Shown here: one piece after another, positions 40,702-60,955 of the stretch | How the letters are laid out: every line of letters begins with the position of its first letter | How positions within the stretch are numbered: position 1 is the first letter of the stretch | NCBI GenBank assembly: GCA_028583405.1 | Contig: CM053260.1 | Location: 18,367,401-18,431,400, forward strand | Reading direction: 5' to 3' | DNA length: 64,000 bases | Source: Pogonophryne albipinna | Taxonomy: Eukaryota > Chordata > Actinopteri > Perciformes > Artedidraconidae | Translations under genes and position numbers: made by a program | The notes under the pieces: generated by a model | What the model was told of the DNA's origin: nothing | Database searches by the model: none | The model's input: the letters and a program-made list of their open reading frames with translations, nothing else

Positions 40702-42424
40702 AACAAAACAAGCAAAAGACTGAACTTAGACTCAAAGCGAAGAAAGTCAGAAGCTGCACAATAATATACCGGATTGTTATTCCGAAACCGTCAGATTGGT
40801 AGAGTGTTTGATGATTAACTTGTGTGTTTGGTCAAAAGCCCTTTTTGTCTCTATCCATCTCTAATGTTTTTGAAAAGGCATTGACTCATTACATAAAGCA
40901 GCTTGTCACCCGGCACATTGAAATAAATGTCAAGTGTGTGATTGAATGTCAAGATGCTTAAAATCCCTTCTCTCGATATATCTGAATGTCATTAGTTCGA
41001 TGCTGTCATTATCAGTAGCTTCAGCACCATTGAGTGTTGCAGTGTCAAAATATTGCTCTATTTTCACTTGTAGGAGGAAACGGATGTGGAGGAGAATGTT
41101 ACACCATCAACACCCACCAGTCTGTATCATTGGGTGGTTGATTAGGATGTCATATTTTGTCAGTGCTCATAACTGCTTATCTTCTGATTGGTTTTCTGGC
41201 AGCAGTGATGCCTCTCCCACTATTTGTCTGTGTGTCGATCTTCGTCACTCTGCTCAACCTTGGACAACATCTTGAGGCATCAGGGAGACATGGCCAAGGT
41301 GAAAATTCCTTTTGGAGATTCCCACTATCCCAGCAGCATATGGACACATGCTTACACTCCACCTCTCCCATCATCCCTCATTCCACCCCATCCACAATCA
41401 AACCCCGCACCCTTCCTCCCTCCACCCTCTGACTCTCATGCACGGCTGTAATTACAATCAAACACACACCCTTTGCTCCGTCACACACCACCCTAGCCTG
41501 AGCGCCAAAGTCCCCGCACACAGGTGTCTCCATTCATTTTCTGGCTGCCTTAGATTAATATACTCCTGTATTATATTAAAAACTCACATCCACCCCTGCC
41601 GGTTTCTATCTCCATCTAGCGGGTTGGCAGAATGGAGCAGGGATGTAGGGTTGAAGGCAGCTGGAGATGACAGAGATGGAGGTTTGGTGGCTTAAGATGG
41701 CTGGATGTATCGCTCCAGTATTAATTAAACTGGAGCAGGTTCTTTAATCTGTGGACATTATCTAGCACTGACGCTACAGCAAGCTGCTGCTGGCTATGGT
41801 GGATGTGCATGAGCAGCTGATGTCTGCATGGTGCTGGCTGCAAGGCGGCGCTGCAGTTTATATAATTGACGGTGTTAGATACAGTATGTGGAGCTCTGGC
41901 TGTTACTCCCAGCACAACTGTGAACCAATATGATTAGATTTATGGTGAAAAATGTGAACAACTTGACAAATTGATAGTAAATTGATAGCAGGGTAATGCC
42001 TCGCTCTCTGAGCTCAGACATAAATCAGATGTCATTTGGATTCCTAATGCAGCCAGATGGTGTGTGTTTAAGTCACTGTTCTGCCATCTGATGGTGATTG
42101 TAAGCAGGTTTTACAGCGCATGTGTACTGCAAGTCTGTGCATGTGTGTGTTTGTGTGTGTGTGTGTGTGTGTATTTCTGCATTTATCTGAAAGAGATGAA
42201 GGACAGTACGTTTTACTTTGAAAGCCTCTACAGTATACTGTCTTTTTCATGCAAAGGATGATGTTTGGAAGGCAAGAATTGTAATACATCTCCAAACATC
42301 CAGCTATTTTAAAATTCCCCAAATATTCTGGCTTCTCAAACTTTTTTTTTTCTTTGAATCTAAGGTAGCGACTACACAACCTGGCACACACTTATATCAT
42401 GTACAGCAGGGTATGAAAACACAA
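40702..42424. other. Non-coding host DNA
   Basis: Several overlapping frames at 41157-41700 are open but have no known domain and read as low-complexity Pro/Ser/His-rich sequence. A short GT run lies at 42140-42172. Confidence 0.5.
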
Positions 42425-42930
42425 GGCAGTAGTATACTGCCCTACAAAGGCAAAAGACCTTAACTTCGATTTTGGTCGAAAATGAGTTATTGTCATTTTT
42501 GGAACATTAAAGAACTGCTTTATCATGTGGACAAATATCTTGAGTCAATTTTGTTGTTTTTTGGGAGAAAACAGTGTGTGCTCTTTGCCGTAACTTCCAA
42601 AAAGCCTAGAGAAGCCAAGGCAGAATCCCGTAACATCAGTTACGGTTCTTTGTCTTTGTTTCGCTGCACTCCAGAACGCTCAAATTGAGTTACGGTACTC
42701 TGCCTTTGTTTTGATGCGCTTCAAATTGAAGTTACTGTTTTACCGCGCTGGAGTTACGGTGTTATGCCTTCTGTCATCAAAGCATTTGACACACACAGTA
42801 TTTTGAATAAAATGTAAAGCAAATATTGTTGCAGTGGTTGTTTTAACTTATCTTTTAAGAATGGCTCATTGCTTTCGAGGTAAAATGTTGGTGGAGATGG
42901 CTTTGAAACGCAGACACCAAGATCAAGGTA
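42425..42930 (+). repeat. Unassigned repeat-like region with TTACGGT motifs and a possible first exon
   Basis: GTTACGG recurs at 42639, 42689 and 42753, each followed by a CTTTGTTT- or GCCTT-type segment, so three imperfect 50-64-bp repeats are present. Downstream, ATG 42861 opens 22 codons (MAHCFRGKMLVEMALKRRHQ) ending at CAAG|GTAAGA (donor at 42928). This may be a coding first exon of an unrecognised element; no partner exon was found. Confidence 0.3.
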
Positions 42931-43548
42931 AGAAAAAGATTAGAATACAAGAAAGATAGATTGATCGATAGATAAACAGTACATAAATCCAATCTAGCAG
43001 AGAGCCATTTGCTATATCCAGCAGCGGAGCCATTCTCTACTGTACACAGATCGGGTTTGTTTTACAAGGGGAAGAAAAACGCTTTGGTTTATGCTGACCC
43101 AGGTCTGATCAGAAATGATGTATAGCAGGTGAAACTAGCAGAGAAGTATAATCGCCTGCCCCGGGCTTTTAATACTGTTTCTCCCTTTCAATTCAGAGGT
43201 CAATTACAGGCAGGTTAAAGACATAATTAAACTGGTGTTTCCTGAAGTGCCTCTTGCTCCCTGTCAACATAACTTATGATGCATTGACAGGATTGATTTT
43301 AAATGGAGACCAACAGTATGCCTGGAAAGCCTCGGCACAGGCATCTATTTTCATTATGCATCGCGTTGCGTCTTCAACAAATCTTTCTCTCTCCTTGGAC
43401 TGAACATTGGTGATTTGTCATTGTGGCTTTTTTCCCCCGTTTTCTTTCATACATTTTTCAAAATCCGGAGGCTCACTGATGGACTAGGCTGGAATTCAGC
43501 TGGCACAGGATCTTTTGATTTAGATGAAGGTTCCTGCCCAATTATCTG

Positions 43549-43584
<36 letters not shown>

Positions 43585-44417
43585 GTATGTGTGCGCGATA
43601 ATCTGTCTTTGAATGTGTCTTTATGTTTGTTTTTATATCTATATCTGTATGCAACAATTCTAAATAACTATAAGGCTTAAAGGTGTGTACTATCTGTGCA
43701 TCTAGAGTACGTCAGACATGATGTTGGCAATCATCATTTTGTGATTTTTGTTGTCTTTGCAGGTGTCATTATCTCATCTCTCCTTTTCCTCTTTTCTGCA
43801 GAGTTGGAGCTTCACACGTTCGGCAAAGAAGACGGATTGTTTAAGCACAGTTCACATCTTTAATTACTGCTTTTGTTTATTTATTTTGAGGTCCTACATT
43901 GTGCATGCTTGGTTGAATCCTGATTCACAAAACCCCCCTTTAGCCCTTTCCCATGATACAGCAAAGACTCTGGTTTGGCCCAAAACATATTAGATACGCC
44001 GGGAGCAATTTTGTCCCAAATGTATGATGAAATAAAGGTGCAAATAAAGGAAGTTGTAATAAAGGCTTTGCCGAAAGCAATCAATAGCAGATATTAGTGG
44101 ATTTTAAGTGTATGTTTTTGGTATTTAATTACATGTATTCTATTCGTAGACAGATACAGAACCCCTAGGATTAACATCTCTGTGAGACTTTGGTACTGAA
44201 GATTGAGTTTTCTTTTTCTTTTTGCAGGACAGATGGAACCGGGCTCATTAAAAATGGCCACGCATGGCAGTGCATGCTGGGAGCTGTTCTGATGGCAACC
44301 ATTGATCCTTGACACCGGCAATATAGAATAGGGCTTAATGAATTCACAGAACAAAGTGATTGAGATTACAGAGCAAAAGAGAAAGAAGCAGAGAGAGAGA
44401 GTAAGAGACAGATAAAA

Positions 44418-44421
<4 letters not shown>
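42931..44421. other. Non-coding host DNA
   Basis: A short GT run lies at 43550-43580. 44200-44345 is a GC-richer stretch with AT-hook-like neighbours and no coding signal. Confidence 0.5.

Positions 44422-44459
<38 letters not shown>
44422..44459. repeat. (GA)n microsatellite
   Basis: About 19 GA dinucleotides inside a wider purine-rich tract (44370-44470). Confidence 0.95.
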
Positions 44460-45860
<1,401 letters not shown>

Positions 45861-47412
45861 TATGTATTCACTGCAGGCCCTCCACCCCTCACTGGCTGAG
45901 TGACAGCATGACTACTGCATGCAGTCTCTCCATTATTCAACAGCATTAGGGGGAAAGAGGAGAGAGATGAGAAGAAACAGAACGAAAGAGATACAGAGGA
46001 AGAGGAGAATAGGCTGCCTATGTAGGCTCAAAATGCCATTTGCTTTGCAAAAACAAAAACACAAATGAGAGGGGAGTCATTACAAGGGAGAGCAGACAAT
46101 GATAAAGATATAGTACAGACCAAAACAACTACAAAGACAATCAGTATTTCTCACACATTACAATTCATACTTTTATTAGGGTCAGGAAGGTCTGGTATGA
46201 AATTTGCCACTGAAATAAATTCTCCAATTTTCAATTGTCACGTTTCTCTGGAGTGGTTCAGTTATCTTCAACTAACACTTAGAATATTTTTTGGATTGGA
46301 GAAGAGACCTGGAGACATTGGGTATGATGAGAAAAGGCTGTGTATCAGGATCATCTGATATCCTGTCTCAAATGAAAGATAAGCTTGGGCTGATATCCTC
46401 TCTTTCAGATCTGGATGATTAAGAGGTTGTTTTTGATGAGTTGCCTCTATAGATAAACCTTTGCATTTTCACCCTGGGGGCATTATTGTCTGTGTGTTTT
46501 TACAACCTTAACCCTAATCTTTGGTCCTTTGGAGATATGAAAAAGGGATGGAAACAGGGAGGTTAGGGAGTTTAGAAAAAAGAGATGTTCTCACTATTCT
46601 CAGAACCACTATGAGAAATCTGTTTACCATCATCAAGACTTCCTCTCCACCTGTCAGTGTTGCCTCCTGTTGCTTCTCAAGTATTGTCACTGATTAGCAC
46701 ACGGGTGAGAAATCATGTAACACCGGTCGGATTGATAATGCCTGAGAGTGTATGTTACTATTTGGACATTCTACCTTTTATCTCCCCATGCAAGAGCGCG
46801 ATGCCGGGCTCCCCTCCAGCGTTCATGATGGGGAATATTTTGGCAGCGTGGTTGTGGCTCCCTGAGTGTTTCTGGGAGTCTGTGGTTCCTGAGCTGCAGC
46901 TCACATAAAACCAGACACACTTTTGATGGTGTGGAAACTAGATAAGGACAAAAACGTGTTATCAGTTCATGCTGCATCTGTCGGTCATCAATCAGAGGAT
47001 TTTAAAACAGATTAGCAGCAGTTGCAAGTGGAATCATAAAAATTCCTTTGGAGGAAAGATTTTACTTTTTTTAAGCTTTCTCTGTTTGAGATTCCTCTGT
47101 GTTTAAGACATTTATTTAGGTACATTAACTCTGTTCTGGCAATAAAGACCTTTGAATTACTAAGAATTACAGAATTGCCAGTATGTGAAGAGTTCCTAAC
47201 TGTGATTGATAACACAACTCAAGCAAGTTGAACTAATGAATGGGAACCAATGGCTGCGTTGGATGATAACTCAGAAATATGGTTTCCACGATGGTAAAAT
47301 GTAATACAAAGTATACATTATGTCTCGTACTTTAACATGTTTCACTGCTAGAAGTCATAAACCTTTCACTACCTTTCTTGTAAAGACATTTTCTTATTCT
47401 CCTATTGTGTTT
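45861..47412. other. Non-coding host DNA
   Basis: No feature is supported. A purine-rich tract lies at 45950-46010. Confidence 0.5.
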
Positions 47413-47693
47413 TGAGTATTGGCGATGCTTGATAATGTAAACAAAGACCATATTACGTCCAAAACAGTCGGGCAATGTTTCTGATAGTGCCGTGGCTCTG
47501 CATTGCCAATATTACGTCATATCGGACGCAAATCTGGATCAGCTCCGTTTTACCCCCGTTTTTAGAGATGTGGGTACGGAGGAAAAGAGAGATGGTTTTA
47601 TTTTCTGACGCTGCGTGAGTTCCCTGACACACCGGGGACACATATTTATGTATAAAAGACATCAAAAAGGGCATTTTGCATGATAGGTCCCCT
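47413..47693 (-). mobile_element. Truncated TTAA-flanked MITE, reverse orientation
   Basis: The right terminus GCATGATAGGTCCCCTT abuts TTAA (47694-47697). The body matches the reverse complement of 49670-49945 (AATGTAAACAAAGAC and CAATGTTTCTGATAG). The other half is missing. Confidence 0.75.
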
Positions 47694-47697
47694 TTAA

Positions 47698-49665
47698 AAA
47701 ACATTAACTACATACCAAAACTTATTCTCTACTAAACTTATGATGATAAGTTTTGTTTGGTACTTCTTTTATTTTTTTCCCCTTGTTTATTTTCTCCCCC
47801 TCAGCATTCACTATGTGCGCATCATTATTCTCCCAGTTCTATAAAACAACCACAAACCATTTCTGCTGAACATTGTAAGCCTAAAATAGGCTTTTGTGTC
47901 TCTGAAAGGCCAGTCTGTTATTGTGCATAATTGAGAACACTGTACACAATGCATTTGTGTGATTTCATATTAGTCCCCTTGAATACACAAAGCTCCAAGT
48001 CTGAGTGGTTAAGATTGGATCGCAACAATAAGCTCTACTCGACAGCGCTGTATGCAAATGAAATGCATGTTTCAATCAAATCGTGTACATAAAGCACACT
48101 CATAATGATTTGTATTAATCACAAGGCATTTAAGAAACTTACCACAAATGATTGAGTGCAGAGAAAAACAGCTTGGGTGATGTTATGAGAAATAGTTTGG
48201 CTGGTATAATCAAAGAAACAAAACAATGTAACAAAATGAGTTAACAAGCAATACATCTATCTCCTCTGCCTTTATTTCACCTTATAATTTTATGTCATGA
48301 AAACTTAGATGCATCACAATACAAGTAGTCAATTTGTGTTAGTACTGTGTCCTTTAACATCTATTCATTCAATGTAATGACAAAGCCACACATACAGTCA
48401 TTTTAAGCATTGTAATTACTTGCCAATGAGTGCTGACAATGGCTTTCTTTCATCAATAGTCTATTGAGAGATGGCAACAAACCCAAAAACCACATCTACG
48501 TCGAGCACAGCCTTCCACAAGCTGTCCCGTTAAGACTAGCAAGCTGTTGTCAGGATTCAGACAGAGGAGACCGTTTTCTCAGAGGAAAACACGCTCTTCA
48601 CCTGCGCCTGCTTAAGCCGCCATGATGAGTGTTGATTGTGAAGCCCAGTGTGTAGCAGAAGCTAAAAGGGCTGTCCACAGGGACCATAGCAACAAAGCTA
48701 ATGCTAATAGGTATGCATTAATATTCATTTATGTTTATACTGTTATTTATATCTATGTTAATGGTGGAAAATACCAGCTGTGGATTCTATAATTGATAAA
48801 ATATAGATGAGCAAACCTGCACTGGCCCTTTAAAAGGGTGTAGCGTGTGTGCGTACACACGCCATGTGTGTGCTTAGCATGCACTACATGTGTCTCATAC
48901 CCAATATTCACTGTCATTTTAGCTCTTATTTTTTAGTTTTGTTTGTTTTTTCCCTGAAACAACTGACTGATGGATCAGAAAAGTATTCATGAACGCATGG
49001 TGAATCAAAACAAGTGGCCATAAAATCAAAACAATTAGCTAAATCTGACTAAAACGCTCCGCAGATATACAGTCTATGCGCAGAGCATAGGTGAATTGCT
49101 AAATATGATGGTAATGTGTTTGTCACATACAAATAATAATTTGGTCCATTGTTGGTATACAAATATTACCAGCAGCTTAAAACACATAGGCAATAATTAA
49201 TAATATAAACATGATGACAAAGACGCATATATTTGTAATATATGGGCTATTTTTGTTGGTTGCTGCTTGACTTAGCCAATGTTATTTAACAATGTTGGTT
49301 AAATATCCTGTAGTGATTTTTGAGGTAATATAACATCATTCTGCAGTTGTTGTTTTTTTTAAATACACAAGCCTTTCTTAACCATCCTGAATTAATCTGA
49401 TGTGCTTGGTTTCCCTACAAGATTGAATTCTAGAGAACTTACTCTGGGAACAGATTGATGGTGGCAGCTGAAACTTGGTCTAATCAAAGCATGGCTCGTG
49501 TTCTTCTTTAGATATACTTTGAAGACAGTTTGGATGGACAGTTTTAGGAAAAGGTTGACAACATTTCCAGAACACAGGTCAAGTTCTTTTCACTCTGTAC
49601 GATAATTTCCTGCAATGCATTAAAATAATGTAACTCTGTGTTTCAGGAAGGAAAGACACTGTCAC
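47698..49665. other. Non-coding host DNA
   Basis: 48030-48160 contains an octamer (ATGCAAAT), ATTAATC and similar motifs and may be a conserved non-coding element. No gene is supported. Confidence 0.5.
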
Positions 49666-49669
49666 TTAA

Positions 49670-50367
49670 AGGGGACCTATCATGCAAAATGCACTTTGTG
49701 ATTTCTTTTATACATACATATGTGTCCCCGGTGCGTCGGGGAACTCACGCAGCGTCAGAAAATAAAACCCTCTCTCTTTTCCTCCGTACCCAAATCTTTT
49801 AAAAACAGGTGTACAACGAGCGGATACAGATTTCCATCCGAACTGACGTGTCCATCCGAACTGACGTCGGTGGACCCACAGAAAGTTGCTATCAGAAACA
49901 ATGCCTGACGTGTTTTTGACGTCTTTGTTTACATTAGCAAGCCTCGCTAACACTCAGAGCTAACCTGTACTGTGTAGAGCACATGTGTTTAAAAAGCAGG
50001 AAATAAAAAAAGAACACACCTTGTGATAAACCTGCAAGAGAAAAAGCATTTGAGCTCCATACTATTTCAGAAATAATCCTTGACGTGGTTTAAACAGGAT
50101 GGCGTTTTATCACAGCAGAATTTAACTTTATCTCCGGTAGAATTCTGATCAGGCATTAGCTCCGCCTCCTCTTCTTTTCTTTTTTTCAAGCTAAGGACCC
50201 AAGATCTGCGTTTCTCTAACAGGGCATCAAAAGAGGTGTTTGAGCAGTATGAGGCATGGCTACAATGGGTGATCTGTTTGGTATTTTGAAAAAAAAACTT
50301 CACAGACATGTTTTGTATAGGTATGGCCCTACAATATATGTTTCAAATATAGAATGATAGGTCCACT
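49670..50367 (+). mobile_element. TTAA-flanked MITE, complete
   Basis: TTAA lies on both sides (49666-49669 and 50368-50371). The ends are AGGGGACCTATCATGC and the reverse complement of AGTGGACCTATCATTC. A TTAA target is used by piggyBac and Kolobok elements; no transposase is present to decide. Partial copies lie at 47413-47693 and 25085-25258. Confidence 0.88.
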
Positions 50368-50371
50368 TTAA

Positions 50372-52419
<2,048 letters not shown>

Positions 52420-52800
52420 TAATCATCAAAACTACTTGGCTAGGTTTAGGAAAGATCATGGTTTGGCTTAAGACAAGAACAAAGACATATTTAAAATGAC
52501 TTGTGTTATGTAGCTCACATATTTAACTATCTTATGTCGTGTTACGTACCCATGTTGTGAACATTTCAAATGAGTCAATATTTACAAACAGCAGTTAAAG
52601 TTCTGCTTTGTTCGACCCATCCCTTCCCCCCGACCTTCACTACAGGGACTTTGTCGTATTTTATGCTACATCCCCTGACTTTCTGAGACGTCTTGGCTCA
52701 CTTGGATTGTACACACAACATAGTGCTTTCTTTTTTGTAGGTATACAATCAGTGAATGAGAACAGGCTAACTTCACTTAACCAAATATATCAAAGTAGGT
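52420..52800. repeat. Dispersed fish repeat, unclassified
   Basis: The stretch AAAACTACTTGGCTAGGTTT followed by AGGAAAGATCATGGTTTGG is one I recall from many percomorph non-coding sequences. The right part (GACCTTCACTACAGGGAC) seems to belong with it. Its ends were not defined. Confidence 0.4.
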
Positions 52801-53999
52801 AAGACCTTTGCACAACTGTAACTCAAACTCCACATTACCATATTTTTTTTATTCCAAAATCCAGTTACTAAAGGACCGCTATATAACTTACTTACCAACC
52901 TAAATCTTAAATGACAGTACCTTCATTAGAGAACCACCTGGGGGATGTTATTGAGTTAAATTCGACTTAAGCATGCTGAGGGATACAGTATTTACCCTTG
53001 CAGACACAAACATATGAGCTCATACAGAGGTATTTAATTAGAAATGTGATTTGAATCTCTCGGTTTGTCCAGGAATTCTTAATACCAGCTTCTCTGGAAT
53101 CAATGTGCTTAATAAATAGCAGCTTACAAAGCCTGACCTCAAGGTCTAAGCTGATGAGTGCATTTGTCTGAGTGAGGAGGCAGACAAAGGGAAAAGCTAA
53201 TCTCACTATCATCATCAGCACATGGAATCAGATAGAGGAAGCGAGTGAGAGAGGCAGAGAGGGACAGAGGAAATGAAGAAAGAAGACCATGGGTATTTTG
53301 GTCATTATTTACTCCAACTCCAAATAATGAAAGAGAGATGAATGCTGCCATGGTAGAGTGACCATAGATAATGCATTTTCATTTCATGCCCAGTCATGTG
53401 GTCTGCAATATACTACAAAGACAGTGTTTGTCATTGTGAGGATAATGAAATCAACGCAGTAAATCCTTAGTAAATGTTCAAATGAAAATTGGCCATATCC
53501 CAGTCTCTCTTTAAAGGCTCTCCAAGGGAACATCAGTGTTATTTGTTTGAAGATTGTCCAACAAATCTGATTCAGCCAAAAGCAGCAGTATCTCTGGGTG
53601 GATCATTTCCCTGAAGCATCATGATAACATCATAACGTTTTAACTTCACTAGCTCATAGTTTCAGATGATTTGCCTCTGTTCAGTTGTTTTCTTGTTACT
53701 GAACCTTACCCATAACAGACTTCAAATTAGTATATTGCAAACATGTCAGAGCTTTGTTTGATAACTCTGACAAATAAAAACTGTTGTGTGAAATGTTGAC
53801 GCAGTGAACGCAGATGGGAGATGAAAAGTCATTGCTTCCATGCAGAGAGCGACTCTGATGCCCTCATTTACAGTTTTCTGTCTATTTGCTAACAATAAAT
53901 GTTTTGTTTATCAGATAGCTCATATTGAGAGAACAGTAATATTCCTTGCTTCCTCTTAATCGGTTTTACTGCTCTGATATAACATTGTGGAATTTAGAG
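52801..53999. other. Non-coding host DNA
   Basis: No feature is supported. Confidence 0.5.
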
Positions 54000-54525
54000 T
54001 CTAAAGCGTTGGATATATCGGTAGTTGGAGACCAAAACAAAGCTAAAATGTATATGGATTTTGTGTCTGCTGTAACCGTACAAAGTATTAGAACAATGTG
54101 TTTTTTTTCTTTTACTGTATTTTTGCATATTTTTTTTTGTATTTGAATTTGAATATTATTAGTGTGTTAAAATATCCACCTTACGTGATCCACTTACAGG
54201 GTAGTGATACTGAAAATCTATTCAACAACAATGTCTAAAGCGTTGGATATTTCCCACAGGTGGAGGGTGGAGACCAAAACAAAGCTAAAATAAATGATGA
54301 TTTGTGTCTGGAGGAAGCGTGAGTAGGAAACAATGTGCAAGTACACACTTAAAACAAAGTGTTATGTTCTGATTATTTGCTCTTCAAATTCATAATATAT
54401 TTAAATGTTACTGTATAATGTCTTTTGTAATTTAATTTAAGTAACTTTATTTTAAGTGGGCTAAAATACCCAACTTACGTGATCCATTTACAGGGTAGTG
54501 ATACTGAAAATCTGTTTAACAGCAG
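54000..54525. repeat. Two-copy tandem duplication, about 234-bp offset
   Basis: Copy 1 (54000-54228) and copy 2 (54234-54523) both open TCTAAAGCGTTGGATAT. Both contain GGAGACCAAAACAAAGCTAA and end TACAGGGTAGTGATACTGAA. The middles are diverged and copy 2 is longer. Confidence 0.8.
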
Positions 54526-56154
<1,629 letters not shown>

Positions 56155-56210
56155 TAAGATATACTTTATTAATCCATGAGGGGAAATTCAAAAGGTTGCA
56201 TCTAAACTTT
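56155..56210 (-). repeat. Retroposon 3'-end fragment
   Basis: ATACTTTATTAATCCATGAG followed by GGGAAATTCA is a common dispersed fish sequence that I associate with a LINE-derived 3' end. It is only about 55 bp here. Confidence 0.4.
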
Positions 56211-57557
56211 CCCAACACTGCTTTAGATTATATCTGGATAATATACAAATGAATACACAAAAACGTGTGCTCACACAGCGTCACTAAAAGAAAGTTGGGA
56301 GAAACAAAACACAAAATGAAACAGAGAAGTATCATTGTATCACATTGCAAAGCTCTCCATCTCTCGAGCATATTGTCATGTGAGTAGAGCTCAGTTTTGT
56401 TTTACAGCATGTATCTCTCCTCTAATTTCTGTCCTTTACTTTATCTCCCACGTCTGATCCCGCTGTGCAATCAGATATGCAATTGTTACTGTTTCTTTAG
56501 ACAAAAACATGTGTGAACGAAGGCGGCTGCTGAAGATGAGTCCCCTGAAAATTAAGCAATTGTGTTTTAATTGCTTCTCTTCTGCGGTAGCACCTATTCT
56601 ACTCCTCTCTCTTTAATTCATCCATCCCTCCCTATAACCACCAAGGAAGAATAGAGGCAAACAAATGAAAGCAGTGTAATTTGACCCTCTTTCCTCTGTC
56701 CTCTCCTCACTGCAACTAATGCAGTTTAATAGGTTTGATTCACCATGACATTATAGGCTCAGTCTGCATGTGTATGTGTCCATGGCACAATTTGTGTGGC
56801 AAAGATACATCCACAGTGTTGTTAGCTCAGTTTCTTTGGGATCATTTATTTTAAACTCTGTGTCCTGTTGGTCTTTTTGAGCTGTCCAGTGGGCCTGGTT
56901 AAGCTAAAGCCTGTGAAAAATCAATACAAGCCTTTGGAAACCCTGCAGGGAAAATGTTACAGTCTTGGGACAGAAAAGCGAAAAATTGGAAAACAAGAAT
57001 CATCTCTTAGGAAGTAGTGTGGGCAGACATAATGTATGTTACTCAGTGGTACTAAAATACAGCTGGTTATCTTTCAATAGGTTTCAGAAATAGATGTTGA
57101 AGTTGTAGCAATTTCTTATCTTCTTTTGATGCCGCACTTCAGAGATTTTGCTACTTTCATCAATTTTTGGAAGTAATTTGTGTTCAGAATAACTACTGAA
57201 CAATAACCAGAGGCTGGAAGGGATTCGTTGTCATGCTCAAAGACATTTCAGCAGAGCAAGCAGTCGAAGGGTCTTAGGGCCTAGTCAGCCAGGTATTTAT
57301 AGACATAACAATTTCACACCGACTTCAATTAACGTGAATGGAATCCTTCTGATTAAACCGATTATTACACGGCAGTAAATGGGATAGGCTAATTTAAGTT
57401 ATACTTAGATCATTTTTGTGTAATTGATATGTATCTATAAAGAGTGGTCCTTTGAAGAAGCATACAAACATTTTAGTTTTAGCTTCACTGGTAATCCAAG
57501 CACAGTGCAAAGGTATTGTTTAATATCTCAGTCATTAAACTATATAATATGGTTTAG
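56211..57557. other. Non-coding host DNA
   Basis: No feature is supported. Confidence 0.5.
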
Positions 57558-57561
57558 TTAA

Positions 57562-57942
57562 AGGTGGGGTGTGTAATTTTGGAGAAACCAGCTCGAGTGC
57601 GCTAGAATTTGAAAGTATGCAGCCGAAAAAAATGTGCCTCTTCCTTCAGACTTCCTTACAGAGCCCCTCCTCCAACACACATGAACCCACACATGACCAA
57701 TGAGGGCACGAGATAAGTTTGTGCACAGATGGAAGGCTGACAGGCAGGTAGGCCATCCAGTTATTTTAGCGCCCGGCTAAAATGACTGGTCGTGCTTTTT
57801 ACAGTGCTACGGCTTCCAGAGATGACATTTTTTTATGTATTTATTGTCAAAGCATTTAATATATTCATTGCTATCGGGATGCTAAGAGCATTCCATGCAA
57901 TATAACAAAAAGTGTATCTGAAATAAATGAAATACCCCACCT
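57562..57942. mobile_element. Second TTAA-flanked MITE family, complete
   Basis: TTAA lies at 57558-57561 and 57943-57946. The ends are AAGGTGGGGT and ACCCCACCTT-type (about 10 bp inverted). The 381-bp body is unrelated to the 49670 family. Confidence 0.85.
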
Positions 57943-57946
57943 TTAA

Positions 57947-58400
57947 GTGTTATGGATATAACTTCTTATGCACATCATGTTATCTTATTAAAGATATTAT
58001 ATAGCCTACTGTATAAGAATATTAATATTGTTGCTAGTTGAGGTTCAGCTAAGTTTACTTTTGTTATACAATCATTTTCAATTAATTCTAAATCTTAGTA
58101 GCTTGTTGGGGTCGTATAATTGTAATGGAATAAAAAGTATTGCAAAATGCTAAAATAAATTCAAAGTATCTTGCTCATATGAAGTGATTTTTAGTATACT
58201 CACTTTCCATTATATGTAGTGACTTTTAAACTCTTGCTCAGTGTAGAGCCCTGCTGCACTGTGTAGGTGTGCTTTTATTCCCTATAGTTTACAACTGTCT
58301 CACCCAGACTCTTCTTGCAGCATTAGATAGACATCACTTATATATGTAAAATAATGGTTTGCATGCACTGTGAGAGACACAAATCCATCTTGTCTTCTTC
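57947..58400. other. Non-coding host DNA
   Basis: AT-rich; no feature is supported. Confidence 0.5.
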
Positions 58401-59401
<1,001 letters not shown>

Positions 59402-59409
59402 CATGGTAC

Positions 59410-59667
59410 CAGGGCCGTCCCTGGCCAACATGAGGCTCCACGCAAAGTTATATGATGAGGCCCTCTGTTTTGCGAGCGTCGACGGGGACGGGACGGGGGT
59501 GCTAGTGGAGCCTTAGTAGCTAGTGTCGTTTTCGGCTCAGTTGAGGCACCCTCCGCAAGGTGAGGCCCCCTCCGCAAGGTGAGGCCCCCTCCGCAAGGTG
59601 AGGCCCCCTCCGCAAGGTGAGGCCCCACGCAGTCTGCATGATCGGCCTGTAGGGAGGGACGGCCCTG
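59410..59667. mobile_element. hAT-type MITE with internal 19-bp tandem repeat
   Basis: The ends CAGGGCCGTCCCTGG and AGGGACGGCCCTG are inverted. The flanks CATGGTAC and CATGGCAC (59402-59409 and 59668-59675) are an 8-bp duplication with one mismatch. Inside, TGAGGCCCCCTCCGCAAGG repeats four times (59542-59617). Confidence 0.85.
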
Positions 59668-59675
59668 CATGGCAC

Positions 59676-60955
<1,280 letters not shown>

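Noticed and set aside
41157..41695. Overlapping hydrophobic and Pro/His-rich frames
   Set aside because: No domain, no splice context and low complexity; probably chance frames in GC-richer DNA.
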